A program made the position numbers and the translations under genes. Positions 12,001 through 24,000 of a DNA stretch of 64,000 nt are shown in pieces. The stretch's first letter is position 1, and each line of letters begins with the position of its first letter. Under the pieces are notes generated by a model, which ran no database searches, was not told the origin of the DNA, and worked only from the letters and a program-made list of their open reading frames with translations. This stretch comes from Chromobotia macracanthus (Eukaryota > Chordata > Actinopteri > Cypriniformes > Botiidae), in contig JAZGTH010000019.1 in the NCBI GenBank assembly GCA_036877525.1, forward strand, positions 4,716,501 through 4,780,500. The letters run 5' to 3'.

Positions 12001-15000
12001 GTGGTAGTTGGAGCATCAATTGTGGTAGTTGGTGCAACAGTTGTGGTGGTTGGGGCAACACTTGTGGTGGTTGAAGCATCAGTTCTGGTGGTTGGAGCAT
12101 CACTTGTTGTTGGGGCAACCGTTGTGGCTGTTGGTGCAACAGTTGTGGTAGTTGGTGCAACAGTTGTGGTAGTTGGTGCAACAGTTGTGGTAGTTGGTGC
12201 AATAGTTGTGGTGGTTGGGCAACACTTGTGGTGGTTGGCATCAGTTGTGGTGGTGGCATCAGTTGTTGTTTGTTGGACAACAGTGTCGTTGGTGCAATAG
12301 TTGTGGTGGTTGGGGCAACACTTGTGGTGGTTGAAGCATCAGTTGTGGTGGTTGGAGCATCAGTTGTTGTTTGTTGGACAACAGTTGTGGTTGTTGGTGC
12401 AAAAGTTGTGGTTGTTGGTGCAAAAGTTGTGGTTGTTGGTGCAAAAGTTGTGGTGGTTGGAGCATCAGTTGTGGTGGTTGGGGCAACAGTTGTGGTGGTT
12501 GGGGCAACACTTGTGGTGGTTGAAGCATCAGTTGTGGTGGTTGGAGCATCAGTTGTTGTTGGTGCAACAGTTGTGGCTGTTGGTGCAACAGTTGTGGTGG
12601 TTGGAGCATCAATTGTGGTAGTTGGTGCAATAGTTGTGGTGGTTGGAGCATTAGTTGTGGTAGTTGGTGCAACAGTTGTTGTTGGAGCATCAGTAGTTGT
12701 TGTTGGTGCAACAGTTGTGGTTGTTGGAGAATCAGTTGTGGTAGTTGGTGCAACAGTTGTTGTTGTTGGAGAATCAGTTGTGGTTGTTGAAGAATAGGTT
12801 GTGGTGGTTGGAGCATCAGTTGTGGTTGTTGGAGAAGTAGTTGTGGTAGTTGCGGCAATAGTCGTGGTAGTTGGAGCATCAGTTGTTGTTGTTGGAGAAT
12901 CAGTTGTGGTTGTTGAAAAAGCAGTTGTGGTGGTTATAGCATCAGTTGTTGTTGTTGTTGTTGTTGGAGAAGCAATTGATGTTGTTGGGGCAACAGTTGT
13001 GGTGGTTGGAGCATCAGTTGTTGTTGTTGAAGAATAGGTTGTGGTGGTTGGAGCATCAGTTGTGGTTGTCAGGGTAATAGTTGTGGTAGATGGAGCAACA
13101 GTTGTGGTTGCTGGAGAATCAGTTGTTGTTGTTGGGGCAACAGTTGTGGTGGTTAGAGCATCAGTTGTTGTTGTTGAAGAATAGGTTGTGGTGGTTGGAG
13201 CATCAGTTGTGGTTGTCAGGGTAATAGTTGTGGTAGATGGAGCAACAGTTGTGGTTGCTGGAGAATCAGTTGTTGTTGTTGGGGCAACAGTTGTGGTGGT
13301 TAGAGCATCAGTTATGGAGGTTAAAGCATCAGTTGTAGTTGTTGGAGCATCAATTGTTGGGGTAACAGTTGTGGTTGTTGAGGAAACAGTTGTGGTGGTT
13401 GGAGCAGCAGTTGTGGTGGTTGGAGCATGAGTTGTTGTTGTTGGGGAAACAATTGTGGTGGTTGGAGCGCCAGTTGTTGTTGGGGCAACAGTTGTTGTTG
13501 TTGTTGTTGGAGCATCAGTTGTAGTTGTTGGGGCAACACTTGTTATGGTTGGAGCATCAGTTGTGGTGGGTGGAGTATCAGTTGTTGGGGCAACAGTTGT
13601 GGTGGTTGGTGCAACAGTTGTGGTGGGTGGAGTATCAGTTGTGGTAGTTGGAAAGTCAGTTGTTGGGGCAACAGTTGTAGTTATTGGTGCAGCAGTTGTG
13701 GTGGTTGGAGCATCAGTTGTGGTTGTTGGAGTATCAGTTGTGGTTGTTGGAGCATCAGTTGTGGTGGTTGGAGCATCAGTTGTTGGAGCATCAGTTGTGG
13801 TGGTTGGAGCATCAGTTGTGGTTATTGGAGAACTAGTTGTGGTTGTTGGAGCATCAGTTGTGGTTGTTGGAGCATCAGTTGTGGTTGTTGGAGCATCAGT
13901 TGTGGTTGTTGGAGCATCAGTTGTGGTGGTTGGAGCATCAGTTGTTGGAGCATCAGTTGTGGTGGTTGGAGCATCAGTTGTGGTTATTGGAGAACTAGTT
14001 GTGGTTGTTGGAGCATTAGTTGTGGTTGTTGGAGTATCAGTTGTTGGAGAGTCAGTTGTTGGGGCAACAGTTGTGGTTGTTGGTACAACAGTTGTGGTGG
14101 CTGGAGCATTAGTTGTGGTTGTTGGAGTATCGGAGGAGGCTGTTGGAGCAGAAGTTGTGGTTGTTAGTGCAACAGTTGTAGTAGTCAGGGCAATAGTTGT
14201 GGTAGTTGGAGAAGAAGTTGTGGTTGTTGGAGAGTCAGTTGTTGTTGTTAGGGCAACAGTTGTGGTGGCTGAAGCATCAGCCGTGGTGGTTGGAGAATCA
14301 GTTGTGGTTGTTGGGGCATCACTTGTGGTTGTTGATGCAACAGTTGTGGTAGTTGGAGAATCGGAGGAGGCTGTTGAAGCAGAAGTTGTGGTTGTTGGTG
14401 CAGCAGTTGTGGTGGTTGCAGTATCAGTTGTGGTAGTTGGAGAGTCAGTTGTTGTTGTTGGGGCAACAATTGTGGTTATTTCTGTAACAGTTGTGGTGGT
14501 TGGAGCATCAGTTGTGGTAGTTGGAGAATCGGTTGTGGCTGTTGGAGCAGAAGTTGTGGTTGTAAGTGCAACAGTTGTGGTGGTCGGGGCAATAGTTGTG
14601 GTTGTTGGAGAAGCAGTTGTGGTAGTTGGAGAATCGGTTGTGGCTGTTGGAGCAGAAGTTGTGGTTGTTAGTGCAACAGTTGTGGAAGTCGGGGCAATAG
14701 TTGTGGTAGTTGGAGAATCGGTTGTGGCTGTTGAAGCATCACCTGTGGTTGTTGATGCAACAGTTGTGGTGGGTGGAGTATCAGTTGTGGTAGTTGGAGA
14801 GTCAGTTGTTGGGGCAACAGTTGTGGTTGTTGGGGCAACAGTTGTGGTTGTTGGTGCAACAGTTGTGGTGGTTGGAGCATCGGTTGTGGTAGTTGGAGAA
14901 TCAGTTGTGGCTGTTGGAGCAGAAGTTGTGGTTCTTAGTGGAACAGTTGTGGTAGTCGGGGCAATAGTTGTGGTTGTTGGAGCATCACTTGTGGTTGTTG

Positions 15001-18000
15001 GTGCAACAGTTGTGGTTGTTGGTGCAACAGTTGTGGTGGTTGGAGCATCAGTAGTGGTAGTTGAAGAATCGGAGGAGGCTGTTGGAGCAGAAGTTGTGGT
15101 TGTTGATGCAACAGTTGTGGTGGTTGGAGTATCAGCTGTTGTTGGGGCAACAGTTGTAGTTGTTGGTGCAACAGTTGTGGTGGTTGAAGCATCAGTTGTT
15201 GTTGTTGGAGCATCAGTTGTGGTGGTTGGAGCATCAGTTGTGGTGGTTGGAGCATCGGTTGTGGCTGTTGGAGCAGAAGTTGTGGTTGTTATTGCAACAG
15301 TTGTGGTTGTTATTGCAACAGTTGTGGTAGTCGGAGCAATAGTTGTGGTGGTTGGAGAGTCAGTTGTTGTTGTTGGGGCAACAGTTGTGGTTGTTGGTGC
15401 AACAGTTGTGGTGGTTGGAGCATCAGTTGTGGTAGTCAGAGAATCAGAGGAGGCTGTTGGAGCAGAAGCTGTGGTTGTTGGTGCAACAGTTGTGCTGGCT
15501 GGAGTATCAGTTGTTGTAGTTGGAAAGTCAGTTGTTGTTGTTGGTGCAACAGTTGTTGTTGTTGGAGCATCAGTTGTGGTGGTTAGAGAATCGGTTGTGG
15601 CTGTTGGAGCAGAAGTTGTGGTTGTTAGTGCAACAGTTGTGGTAGTCGGGGCAATAGTTGTGGTAGTTGGAGCAGAAGTTGTGGTTGTTGGAGAGTCACT
15701 TGTTGTTGTTGGTGCAACAGTTGTGGTGATTGGAGCATCAGTTGTGGTAGTTGGAGAATCGGTTGTGGCTGTTGGAGCAGAAGTTGTGGTTGTTAATGCA
15801 ACAGTTGTGGTAGTCGGGGCAATAGTTGTGGTGGTTGAAGCATCACTTGTTGTTGTTGGAGAATCGGTTGTGGCTGTTGGAGCAGAAGTTGTGGTAGTCG
15901 GGGCAATAGTTGTGGTAGTCGGGGCAATAGTTGTGGTAGTTGGAGCAGAAGTTGTGGTTGTTGGAGAGTCACTTGTTGTTGTTGGTGCAACAGTTGTGGT
16001 GATTGGAGCATCAGTTGTGGTAGTTGGAGAATCGGTTGTGGCTGTTGGAGCAGAAGTTGTGGTTGTTAATGCAACAGTTGTGGTAGTCGGGGCAATAGTT
16101 GTGGTGGTTGAAGCATCACTTGTTGTTGTTGGAGAATCAGTTGTGGTTGTTAGTGCAACAGTTGTGGTAGTCGGGGCAATAGTTGTGGTGGTTGAAGCAT
16201 CACTTGTTGTTGTTGGAGAATCGGTTGTGGCTGTTGGAGCAGAAGTTGTGGTAGTCGGGGCAATAGTTGTGGTAGTTGGAGAGTCAGTTGTGGTTGTTGG
16301 TGTAACAGTTGTGGTGGTTGGAGCATCAATTGTGGTAGTTGGAGAATCGGAGGAGGCTGTTGGAGCAGAAGTTGTTGTTGTTGGTGCAACAGTTGTTGTT
16401 GTTGGAGCATCAGTTGTGGTGGTTGGAGCATCAGTTGTGGTGGTTGGAGCATCAGTTGTGGTAGTTGGAGAATCGGTTGTGGCTGTTGGAGCAGAAGTTG
16501 TGGTTGTTATTGCAGCAGTTGTGGTAGTCGGGGCAATAGTTGTGGTAGTTGGAGAGTCAGTTGTCGTTGTTGGAGTATCAGTTGTGGTGGTTGGAGTATC
16601 AGTTGTGGTACTTGGAGCATTAGTTGTGGTTGTTGGAGTATCAGTTGTGGAAGTTGGAGTATCAGTTGTGGAAGTTGGAGAATCGGAGGAGGCTGTTGGA
16701 GCAGAAGTTGTGGTTGTTGGTGCAACAGTTGTGGTGGTTGGAGTATCAGTTGTGGTACTTGGAGCATTAGTTGTGGTTGTTGGAGTATCAGCTGTTATTG
16801 GTGCAACAGTTGTAGTTGTTGGTGCAACAGTTGTGGTGGTTGAAGCATCAGTTGTTGTTGTTGGAGAATCGGTTGTGGCTGTTGGAGCAGAAGTTGTGGT
16901 AGTCGGGGCAATAGTTGTGGTAGTTGGAGAGTCAGTTGTGGTTGTTGGTGTAACAGTTGTGGTGGTTGAAACATCAATTGTGGTAGTTGGAGAATCAGAG
17001 GAGGCTGTTGGAGCAGAAGTTGTTGTTGTTGGTGCAACAGTTGTTGTTGTTGGTGCAACAGTTGTTGTTGTTGGAGAATCGGAGGAGGCTGTTGGAGCAG
17101 AAGTTGTTGTTGTTGGTGCAACAGTTGTTGTTGTTGGAGCATCAGTTGTGGTGGTTGGAGCATCAGTTGTGGTAGTTGGAGAATCGGTTGTGGCTGTTGG
17201 AGCAGAAGTTGTTGTTGTTGGTGCAACAGTTGTTGTTGTTGGAGCATCAGTTGTGGTGGTTGGAGCATCAGTTGTGGTGGTTGGAGCATCAGTTGTGGCT
17301 GTTAGTGCAACAGTTGTGGTAGTCGGGGCAATAGTTGTGGTGGTTGGAGTATCAGTTGTGGAAGTTGGAGAATCGGAGGAGGCTGTTGGAGCAGAAGTTG
17401 TGGTTGTTGGTGCAACAGTTGTGGTGGTTGGAGTATCAGTTGTGGTACTTGGAGCATTAGTTGTGGTTGTTGGAGTATCAGCTGTTGTTGGTGCAACAGT
17501 TGTAGTTGTTGGTGCAATAGTTGTGGTGCTTGAAGCATCACTTGTTGTTGTTGGAGAATCGGTTGTGGTAGTCGAGGCAATAGTTGTGGTAGTTGGAGAG
17601 TCAGTTGTGGTTGTTGGTGTAACAGTTGTGGTGGTTGGAGCATCAATTGTGGTAGTTGGAGAATTGGAGGAGGCTGTTGGAGCAGAAGTTGTTGTTGTTG
17701 GTGCAACAGTTGTTGTTGTTGGTGCAATAGTTGTGGTAGTTGGAGAGTCAGTTGTCGTTGTTGGAGTATCAGTTGTTGTTGTTGGGGCAACAGTTGTGGT
17801 TGTTGGTGCAACAGTTGTGGTGGTTGGAGAATCGGTTGTGGCTGTTGGAGCAGAAGTTGTAGTTGTTGGTGCATCGGTTGTGGTAGTTGGAGAATCGGTT
17901 GTGGCTGTTGGAGCAGAAGTTGTGGTGGTTAGTGCAACAGTTGTGGTAGTCGGGGCAATAGTTGTGGTAGTTGGAGAGTCAGTTGTTCTTGTTGGGGCAA

Positions 18001-21000
18001 CAGTTGTGGTTGTTGGTGCAACAGTTGTGGTGGTTGGAGAATCGGTTGTGGCTGTTGGAGCCGAAGTTGTGGTTGTTAGTGCAACAGTTGTGGTAGTCGG
18101 GGCAATAGTTGTGGTTGTTGGAGTATCAGTTGTGGAAGTTGGAGAATCGGAGGAGGCTGTTGGAGCAGAAGTTGTGGTTGTTGGTGCAACAGTTGTGGTG
18201 GTTGGAGTATCAGTTGTGGTACTTGGAGCATTAGTTGTGGTTGTTGGTGTATCAGCTGTTGTTGGTGCAACAGTTGTAGTTGTTGGTGCAACAGTTGTGG
18301 TGGTTGAAGCATCAGTTATTGTTGTTGGAGAATCGGTTGTGGCTGTTGGAGCAGAAGTTGTGGTAGTCGGGGGAATAGTTGTGGTAGTTGGAGAGTCAGT
18401 TGTGGTTGTTGGTGGAACAGTTGTGGTGGTTGGAGCATCAATTGTGGTAGTTGGAGAATCGGAGGAGGCTGTTGGAGCAGAAGTTGTTGTTGTTGGTGCA
18501 ACAGTTGTTGTTGTTGGAGCATCAGTTGTGGTGGTTGGAGCATCAGTTGTGGTAGTTGCAGAATCGGAGGAGGCTGTTGGAGCAGAAGTTGTTATTGTTG
18601 GTGCAACAGTTGTTGTTGTTGGAGCAGAAGTTGTTGTTGTTGGTGCAACAGTTGTTGTTGTTGGAGCATCAGTTGTGGTGGTTGGAGAATCGGTTGTGGC
18701 TGTTGGAGCAGAAGTTGTTGTTGTTGGTGCAACAGTTGTTGTTGTTGGTGCAACAGTTGTTGTTGTTGGTGCAACAGTTGTGGTTGTTGGAGAATCAGTT
18801 GTGGCTGTTGGAGCAGAAGTTGTGGTTGTTAGTGCAACAGTTGTGGTAGTCGGGGCAATAGATGTGGTGGTTGAAGCATCACTTGTTGTTGTTGGAGAAT
18901 CGGTTGTGGCTGTTGGAGCAGAGGTTGTGGTGGTTGGAGAGTCAGTTGTGGTTGTTGGTGTAACAGTTGTGGTAGTTGGAGAATCGGAGGAGGCTGTTGG
19001 AGCAGAAGTTGTTGTTGTTGGTGCAACAGTTGTTGTTGTTGGTGCAACAGTTGTTGTTGTTGGAGCATCAGTTGTGGTGGTTGGAGCATCAGTTGTGGTA
19101 GTTGGAGAATCGGTTGTGGCTGTTGGAGCAGAAGTTGTTGTTGTTGGTGCAACAGTTGTTGTTGTTGGTGCAACAGTTGTTGTTGTTGGTGCAACAGTTG
19201 TTGTTGTTGGTGCAACAGTTGTTGTTGTTGGTGCAACAGTTGTGGTTGTTGGAGCAGAAGTTGTGGTTTTTAGTGCAACAGTTGTGGTAGTCGGGGCAAT
19301 AGTTGTGGTAGTTGGAGAGTCAGTTGTGGTTGTTGGAGTATCAGTTGTTGTTGTTGGGGCAACAGTTGTGGTTGTTGGGGCAACAGTTGTGGTTGTTGGT
19401 GCAACAGTTGTGGTTGTTGGAGAATCGGTTGTGGTGGTTGGAGCATCAGTTGTGGTGGTTGGAGCATCGGTTGTGGTAGTTGGAGAATCGGTTGTGGCTG
19501 TTGGAGCAGAAGTTGTGGATGTTAGTGCAGCAGTTGTGGTAGTCGGGGCAATAGTTGTGGTAGTTGGAGTATCAGTTGTTGTTGTTGAGGCAACAGTTGT
19601 GGTGGTTGGAGAATCGGTTGTGGCTGTTGGAGCAGAAGTTGTAGTTGTTGGTGCATCGGTTGTGGTAGTTGGAGAATCGGTTGTGGCTGTTGGAGCAGAA
19701 GTTGTGGTTGTTAGTGCAACAGTTGTGGTAGTCGGGGCAATAGTTGTGGTTGTTGGAGTATCAGTTGTTGTTGTTGGTGCAACAGTTGTGGTGGTTGGAG
19801 CATCAGTTGTGGTGGTTGGAGCATCAGTTGTGGTGGTTGGAGCATCAGTTGTGGTGGTTGGAGTATCAGTTGTTGTTGTTGGAGCAGAAGATGTGGTTGT
19901 TGGTGCAACAGTTGTGGTGGTTGGAGTATCAGTTGTGGTAGTTGGAAAGTCAGTTGTAGTTGTTGGTGCAACTGTTGTTGTTGGAGCAATAGTTGTAGTA
20001 GTCGGGGCAATAGTCGTGGTGGTTGGAGCATTAGTTGTGGTGGTTGGAGCATTAGTTGTGGTGGTTGGAGCATCAGTTGTTGTTGTTGGGGCAACCGTTG
20101 TGGTGGTTGGAGCATCAGTTGTGGTAGTTGGAGCATTAGTTGTGGTTGTTGGAGTATCAGTTGTTGTTGCTGGAGCATCAGTTGTGGTTGTTAGTGCAAC
20201 AGTTGTGGTAGTTGGGGCAATAGTTGTGGTTGTTGGACCATTAGTTGTGGTAGTTGGAGAGTCAGTTGTTCTTGTTGGGGCAACAGTTGTGGTTGTTGGT
20301 GCAACAGTTGTAGTAGTCGGGGCAATAGTTGTGGTAGTTGGAGAGTCAGTTGTGGTTGTTGATGTAACAGTTGTGGTGGTTGGAGCATCAATTGTGGTAG
20401 TTGGAGAATCGGAGGAGGCTGTTGGAGCAGAAGTTGTTGTTGTTGGTGCAACAGTTGTTGTTGTTGGAGCATCAGTTGTGGTGGTTGGAGCATCAGTTGT
20501 GGTAGTTGGAGAATCGGAGGAGGCTGTTGGAGCAGAAGTTGTTGTTGTTTGTGCAACAGTTGTTGTTGTTGGAGCATCAGTTGTGGTGGTTGGAGCATCA
20601 GTTGTGGTAGTTGGAGAATCGGTTGTGGCTGTTGGAGCAGAAGTTGTTGTTGTTGGTGCAACAGTTGTTGTTGTTGGTGCAACAGTTGTTGTTGGTGGTG
20701 CAACAGTTGTTGTTGTTGGTGCAACAGTTGTGGTGGTTGGAGCATCAGTTGTGGTAGTTGGAGAATCAGTTGTGGCTGTTGGAGCAGAAGTTGTGGTTGT
20801 TAGTGCAACAGTTGTGGTAGTCGGGGCAATAGATGTGGTGGTTGGAGTATCAGTTGTGGTACTTGGAGCATTAGTTGTGGTTGTTGGAGTATCAGCTGTT
20901 GTCGGTGCAACAGTTGTAGTTGTTGGTGCAATAGTTGTGGTGGTTGAAGCATCACTTGTTGTTGTTGGAGAATCGGTTGTGGCTGTTGGAGCAGAGGTTG

Positions 21001-24000
21001 TGGTGGTTGGAGAGTCAGTTGTGGTTGTTGGTGTAACAGTTGTGGTGGTTGAAGCATCAATTGTGGTAGTTGGAGAATCGGAGGAGGCTGTTGGAGCAGA
21101 AGTTGTTGTTGTTGGTGTAACAGTTGTTGTTGTTGGAGCATCAGTTGTGGTGGTTGGAGCATCAGTTGTGGTAGTTGGAGAATCGGAGGAGGCGGTTGGA
21201 GCAGAAGTTGTTGTTGTTGGTGCAACAGTTGTTGTTGTTGGAGCATCAGTTGTGGTTGTTAGTGCAGCAGTTGTGGTTGTTGGTGCAACAGTTGTGGTGG
21301 TTGGAGAATCGGTTGTGGCTGTTGGAGCAGAAGTTGTAGTTGTTGGTGCATCGGTTGTGGTAGTTGGAGAATCGGTTGTGGCTGTTGGAGCAGAAGTTGT
21401 GGTTGTTAGTGCAACAGTTGTGGTAGTCGGGGCAATAGTTGTGGTTGTTGGAGCATTAGTTGTGGTTGTTGGAGTATCAGTTGTTGTTGTTGGTGCAACA
21501 GTTGTGGTGGTTGGAGCATCAGTTGTGGTGGTTGGAGCATCAGTTGTTGTTGTTGGTGCAACAGTTGTGGTGGTTGGAGAATCGGTTGTGGTGGTTGGAG
21601 CTTCAGTTGTGGTGGTTGGAGCATCAGTTGTGGTGGTTGGAGCATCAGTTGTTGTTGTTGGTGCAACAGTTGTGGTGGTTGGAGAATCGGTTGTGGTGGT
21701 TGGAGCATCAGTTGTGGTGGTTGGAGCATCAGTTGTGGTGGTTGGAGTATCAGTTGTTGTTGTTGGAGCAGAAGATGTGGTTGTTGGTGCAACAGTTGTG
21801 GTGGTTGGAGTATTAGTTGTGGTAGTTGGAAAGTCAGTTGTAGTTGTTGGTGCAACAGTTGTTGTTGTTGTTGGAGCAATAGTTGTAGTAGTCGGGGCAA
21901 TAGTCGTGGTGGTTGGAGCATTAGTTGTGGTGGTTGGAGCATCAGTTGTTGTTGTTGGGGCAACCGTTGTGGTGGTTGGAGCATCAGTTGTGGTAGTTGG
22001 AGAATCGGTTGTGGCTGTTGGAGCAGAAGTTGTGGTTGTAGTAGTCGGGGCAATAGTCATGGTGGTTGGAGCATCAGTTGTGGTGGTTGGAGCATCGGTT
22101 GTGGTAGTTGGAGAATCTGTTGTGGCTGTTGGAGCAGAAGTTTTGGTTGTTAGTGCAACAGTTGTGGTAGTCGGGGCAATAGTTGTGGTAGTCGGGGCAA
22201 TAGTTGTGGTTGTTGGAGCATTAGTTGTTGTTGCTGGAGCATCAGTTGTCGTTGTTAGTGCAACAGTTGTGGTAGTTGGGGCAATAGTTGTGGTTGTTGG
22301 AGCATTAGTTGTGGTAGTTGGAGAGTCAGTTGTTCTTGTTGGGGCAACAGTTGTGGTTGTTGGTGCAACAGTTGTGGTGGTTGGAGCATCAGTTGTGGAA
22401 GTTGGAGAATCGGAGGAGGCTGTTGGAGCAGAAGTTGTAGTTGTTGGTGCATCGGTTGTGGTAGTTGGAGAATCGGTTGTGACTGTTGGAGCAGAAGTTG
22501 TGGTTGTTGGAGTATCAGTTGTGGAAGTTGGAGAATCGGAGGAGGCTGTTGGAGCAGAAGTTGTGGTAGTCGGGGCAATAGTTGTGGTAGTTGGAGAGTC
22601 AGTTGTGGTTGTTGATGTAACAGTTGTGGTGGTTGGAGCATCAATTGTGGTAGTTGGAGAATCGGAGGAGGCTGTTGGAGCAGAAGTTGTTGTTGTTGGT
22701 GCAACAGTTGTTGTTGTTGGTGCAACAGTTGTTGTTGTTGGAGCATCAGTTGTGGTGGTTGGAGCATCAGTTGTGGTAGTTGGAGAATCGGAGGAGGCTG
22801 TTGGAGCAGAAGTTGTTGTTGTTGGTGCAACAGTTGTTGTTGTTGGAGCATCAGTTGTGGTGGTTGGAGCATCAGTTGTGGTAGTTGGAGAATCGGTTGT
22901 GGCTGTTGGAGCAGAAGTTTTTGTTGGTGGTGCAACAGTTGTTGTTGGTGGTGCAACAGTTGTTGTTGTTGGTGCAACAGTTGTGGTGGTTGGAGCATCA
23001 GTTGTGGTAGTTGGAGAATCAGTTGTGGCTGTTGGAGCAGAAGTTGTGGTTGTTAGTGCAACAGTTGTGGTAGTCGGGGCAATAGATGTGGTGTTTGGAG
23101 TATCAGTTGTGGTACTTGGAGCATTAGTTGTGGTTGTTGGAGTATCAGCTGTTGTTGGTGCAACAGTTGTAGTTGTTGGTGCAATAGTTGTGGTGGTTGA
23201 AGCATCACTTGTTGTTGTTGGAGAATCGGTTGTGGCTGTTGGAGCAGAGGTTGTTGTTGTTGGTGCAACAGTTGTTGTTGTTGGTGCAACAGTTGTGGTG
23301 GTTGGAGCATCAATTGTGGTAGTTGGAGAATCGGAGGAGGCTGTTGGAGCAGAAGTTGTTGTTGTTGGTGCAACAGTTGTTGTGCAACAGTTGTTGTTGT
23401 TGGAGCATCAGGTGTTGGGCTCAGTTGGTAGAATCGGAGGAGGCTGTTGGAGCAGAAGTTGTTGTTGTTGGTGCAACAGTTGTTGTTGTTGGAGCATCAG
23501 TTGTGGTTGTTAGTGCAGCAGTTGTGGTAGTCGGGGCAATAGTTGTGGTAGTTGGAGAGTCAGTTGTGGTTGTTGGAGTATCAGTTGTTGTTGTTGGGGC
23601 AACAGTTGTGGTTGTTGGTGCAACAGTTGTGGTGGTTGGAGAATCGGTTGTGGCTGTTGGAGCAGAAGTTGTAGTTGTTGGTGCATCGGTTGTGGTAGTT
23701 GGAGAATCGGTTGTGGCTGTTGGAGCAGAAGTTGTGGTTGTTAGTGCAACAGTTGTGGTAGTCGGGGCAATAGTTGTGGTTGTTGGAGCATTAGTTGTGG
23801 TTGTTGGAGTATCAGTTGTTGTTGTTGGTGCAACAGTTTTACTGGTTGGAGCATCAGTTGTGGTGGTTGGAGCATCAGTTGTGGTGGTTGGAGTATCAGT
23901 TGTTGTTGTTGGAGCAGAAGTTGTTGTTGTTGGTGCAACAGTTGTGGTAGTCGGGGCAATAGTTGTGGTAGTTGGAGAGTCAGTTGTGGTGGTTGGAGTA

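Noticed and set aside
11372..12250. Gln/Leu/Pro-rich end of the long minus-strand frame, and many similar short minus-strand frames throughout the repeat
   Set aside because: These are frame-2 readings of the mucin repeat, produced by indel tracts or simply by the repeat having no stop in that frame.
13455..23513. Plus-strand open frame of about 3,350 codons rich in Val and Gly (VVVVGAS repeats)
   Set aside because: It is the antisense reading of the 21-bp mucin repeat, which lacks stops in that frame. It has no signal peptide, splice logic or domain, and the opposite strand has a coherent gene structure.
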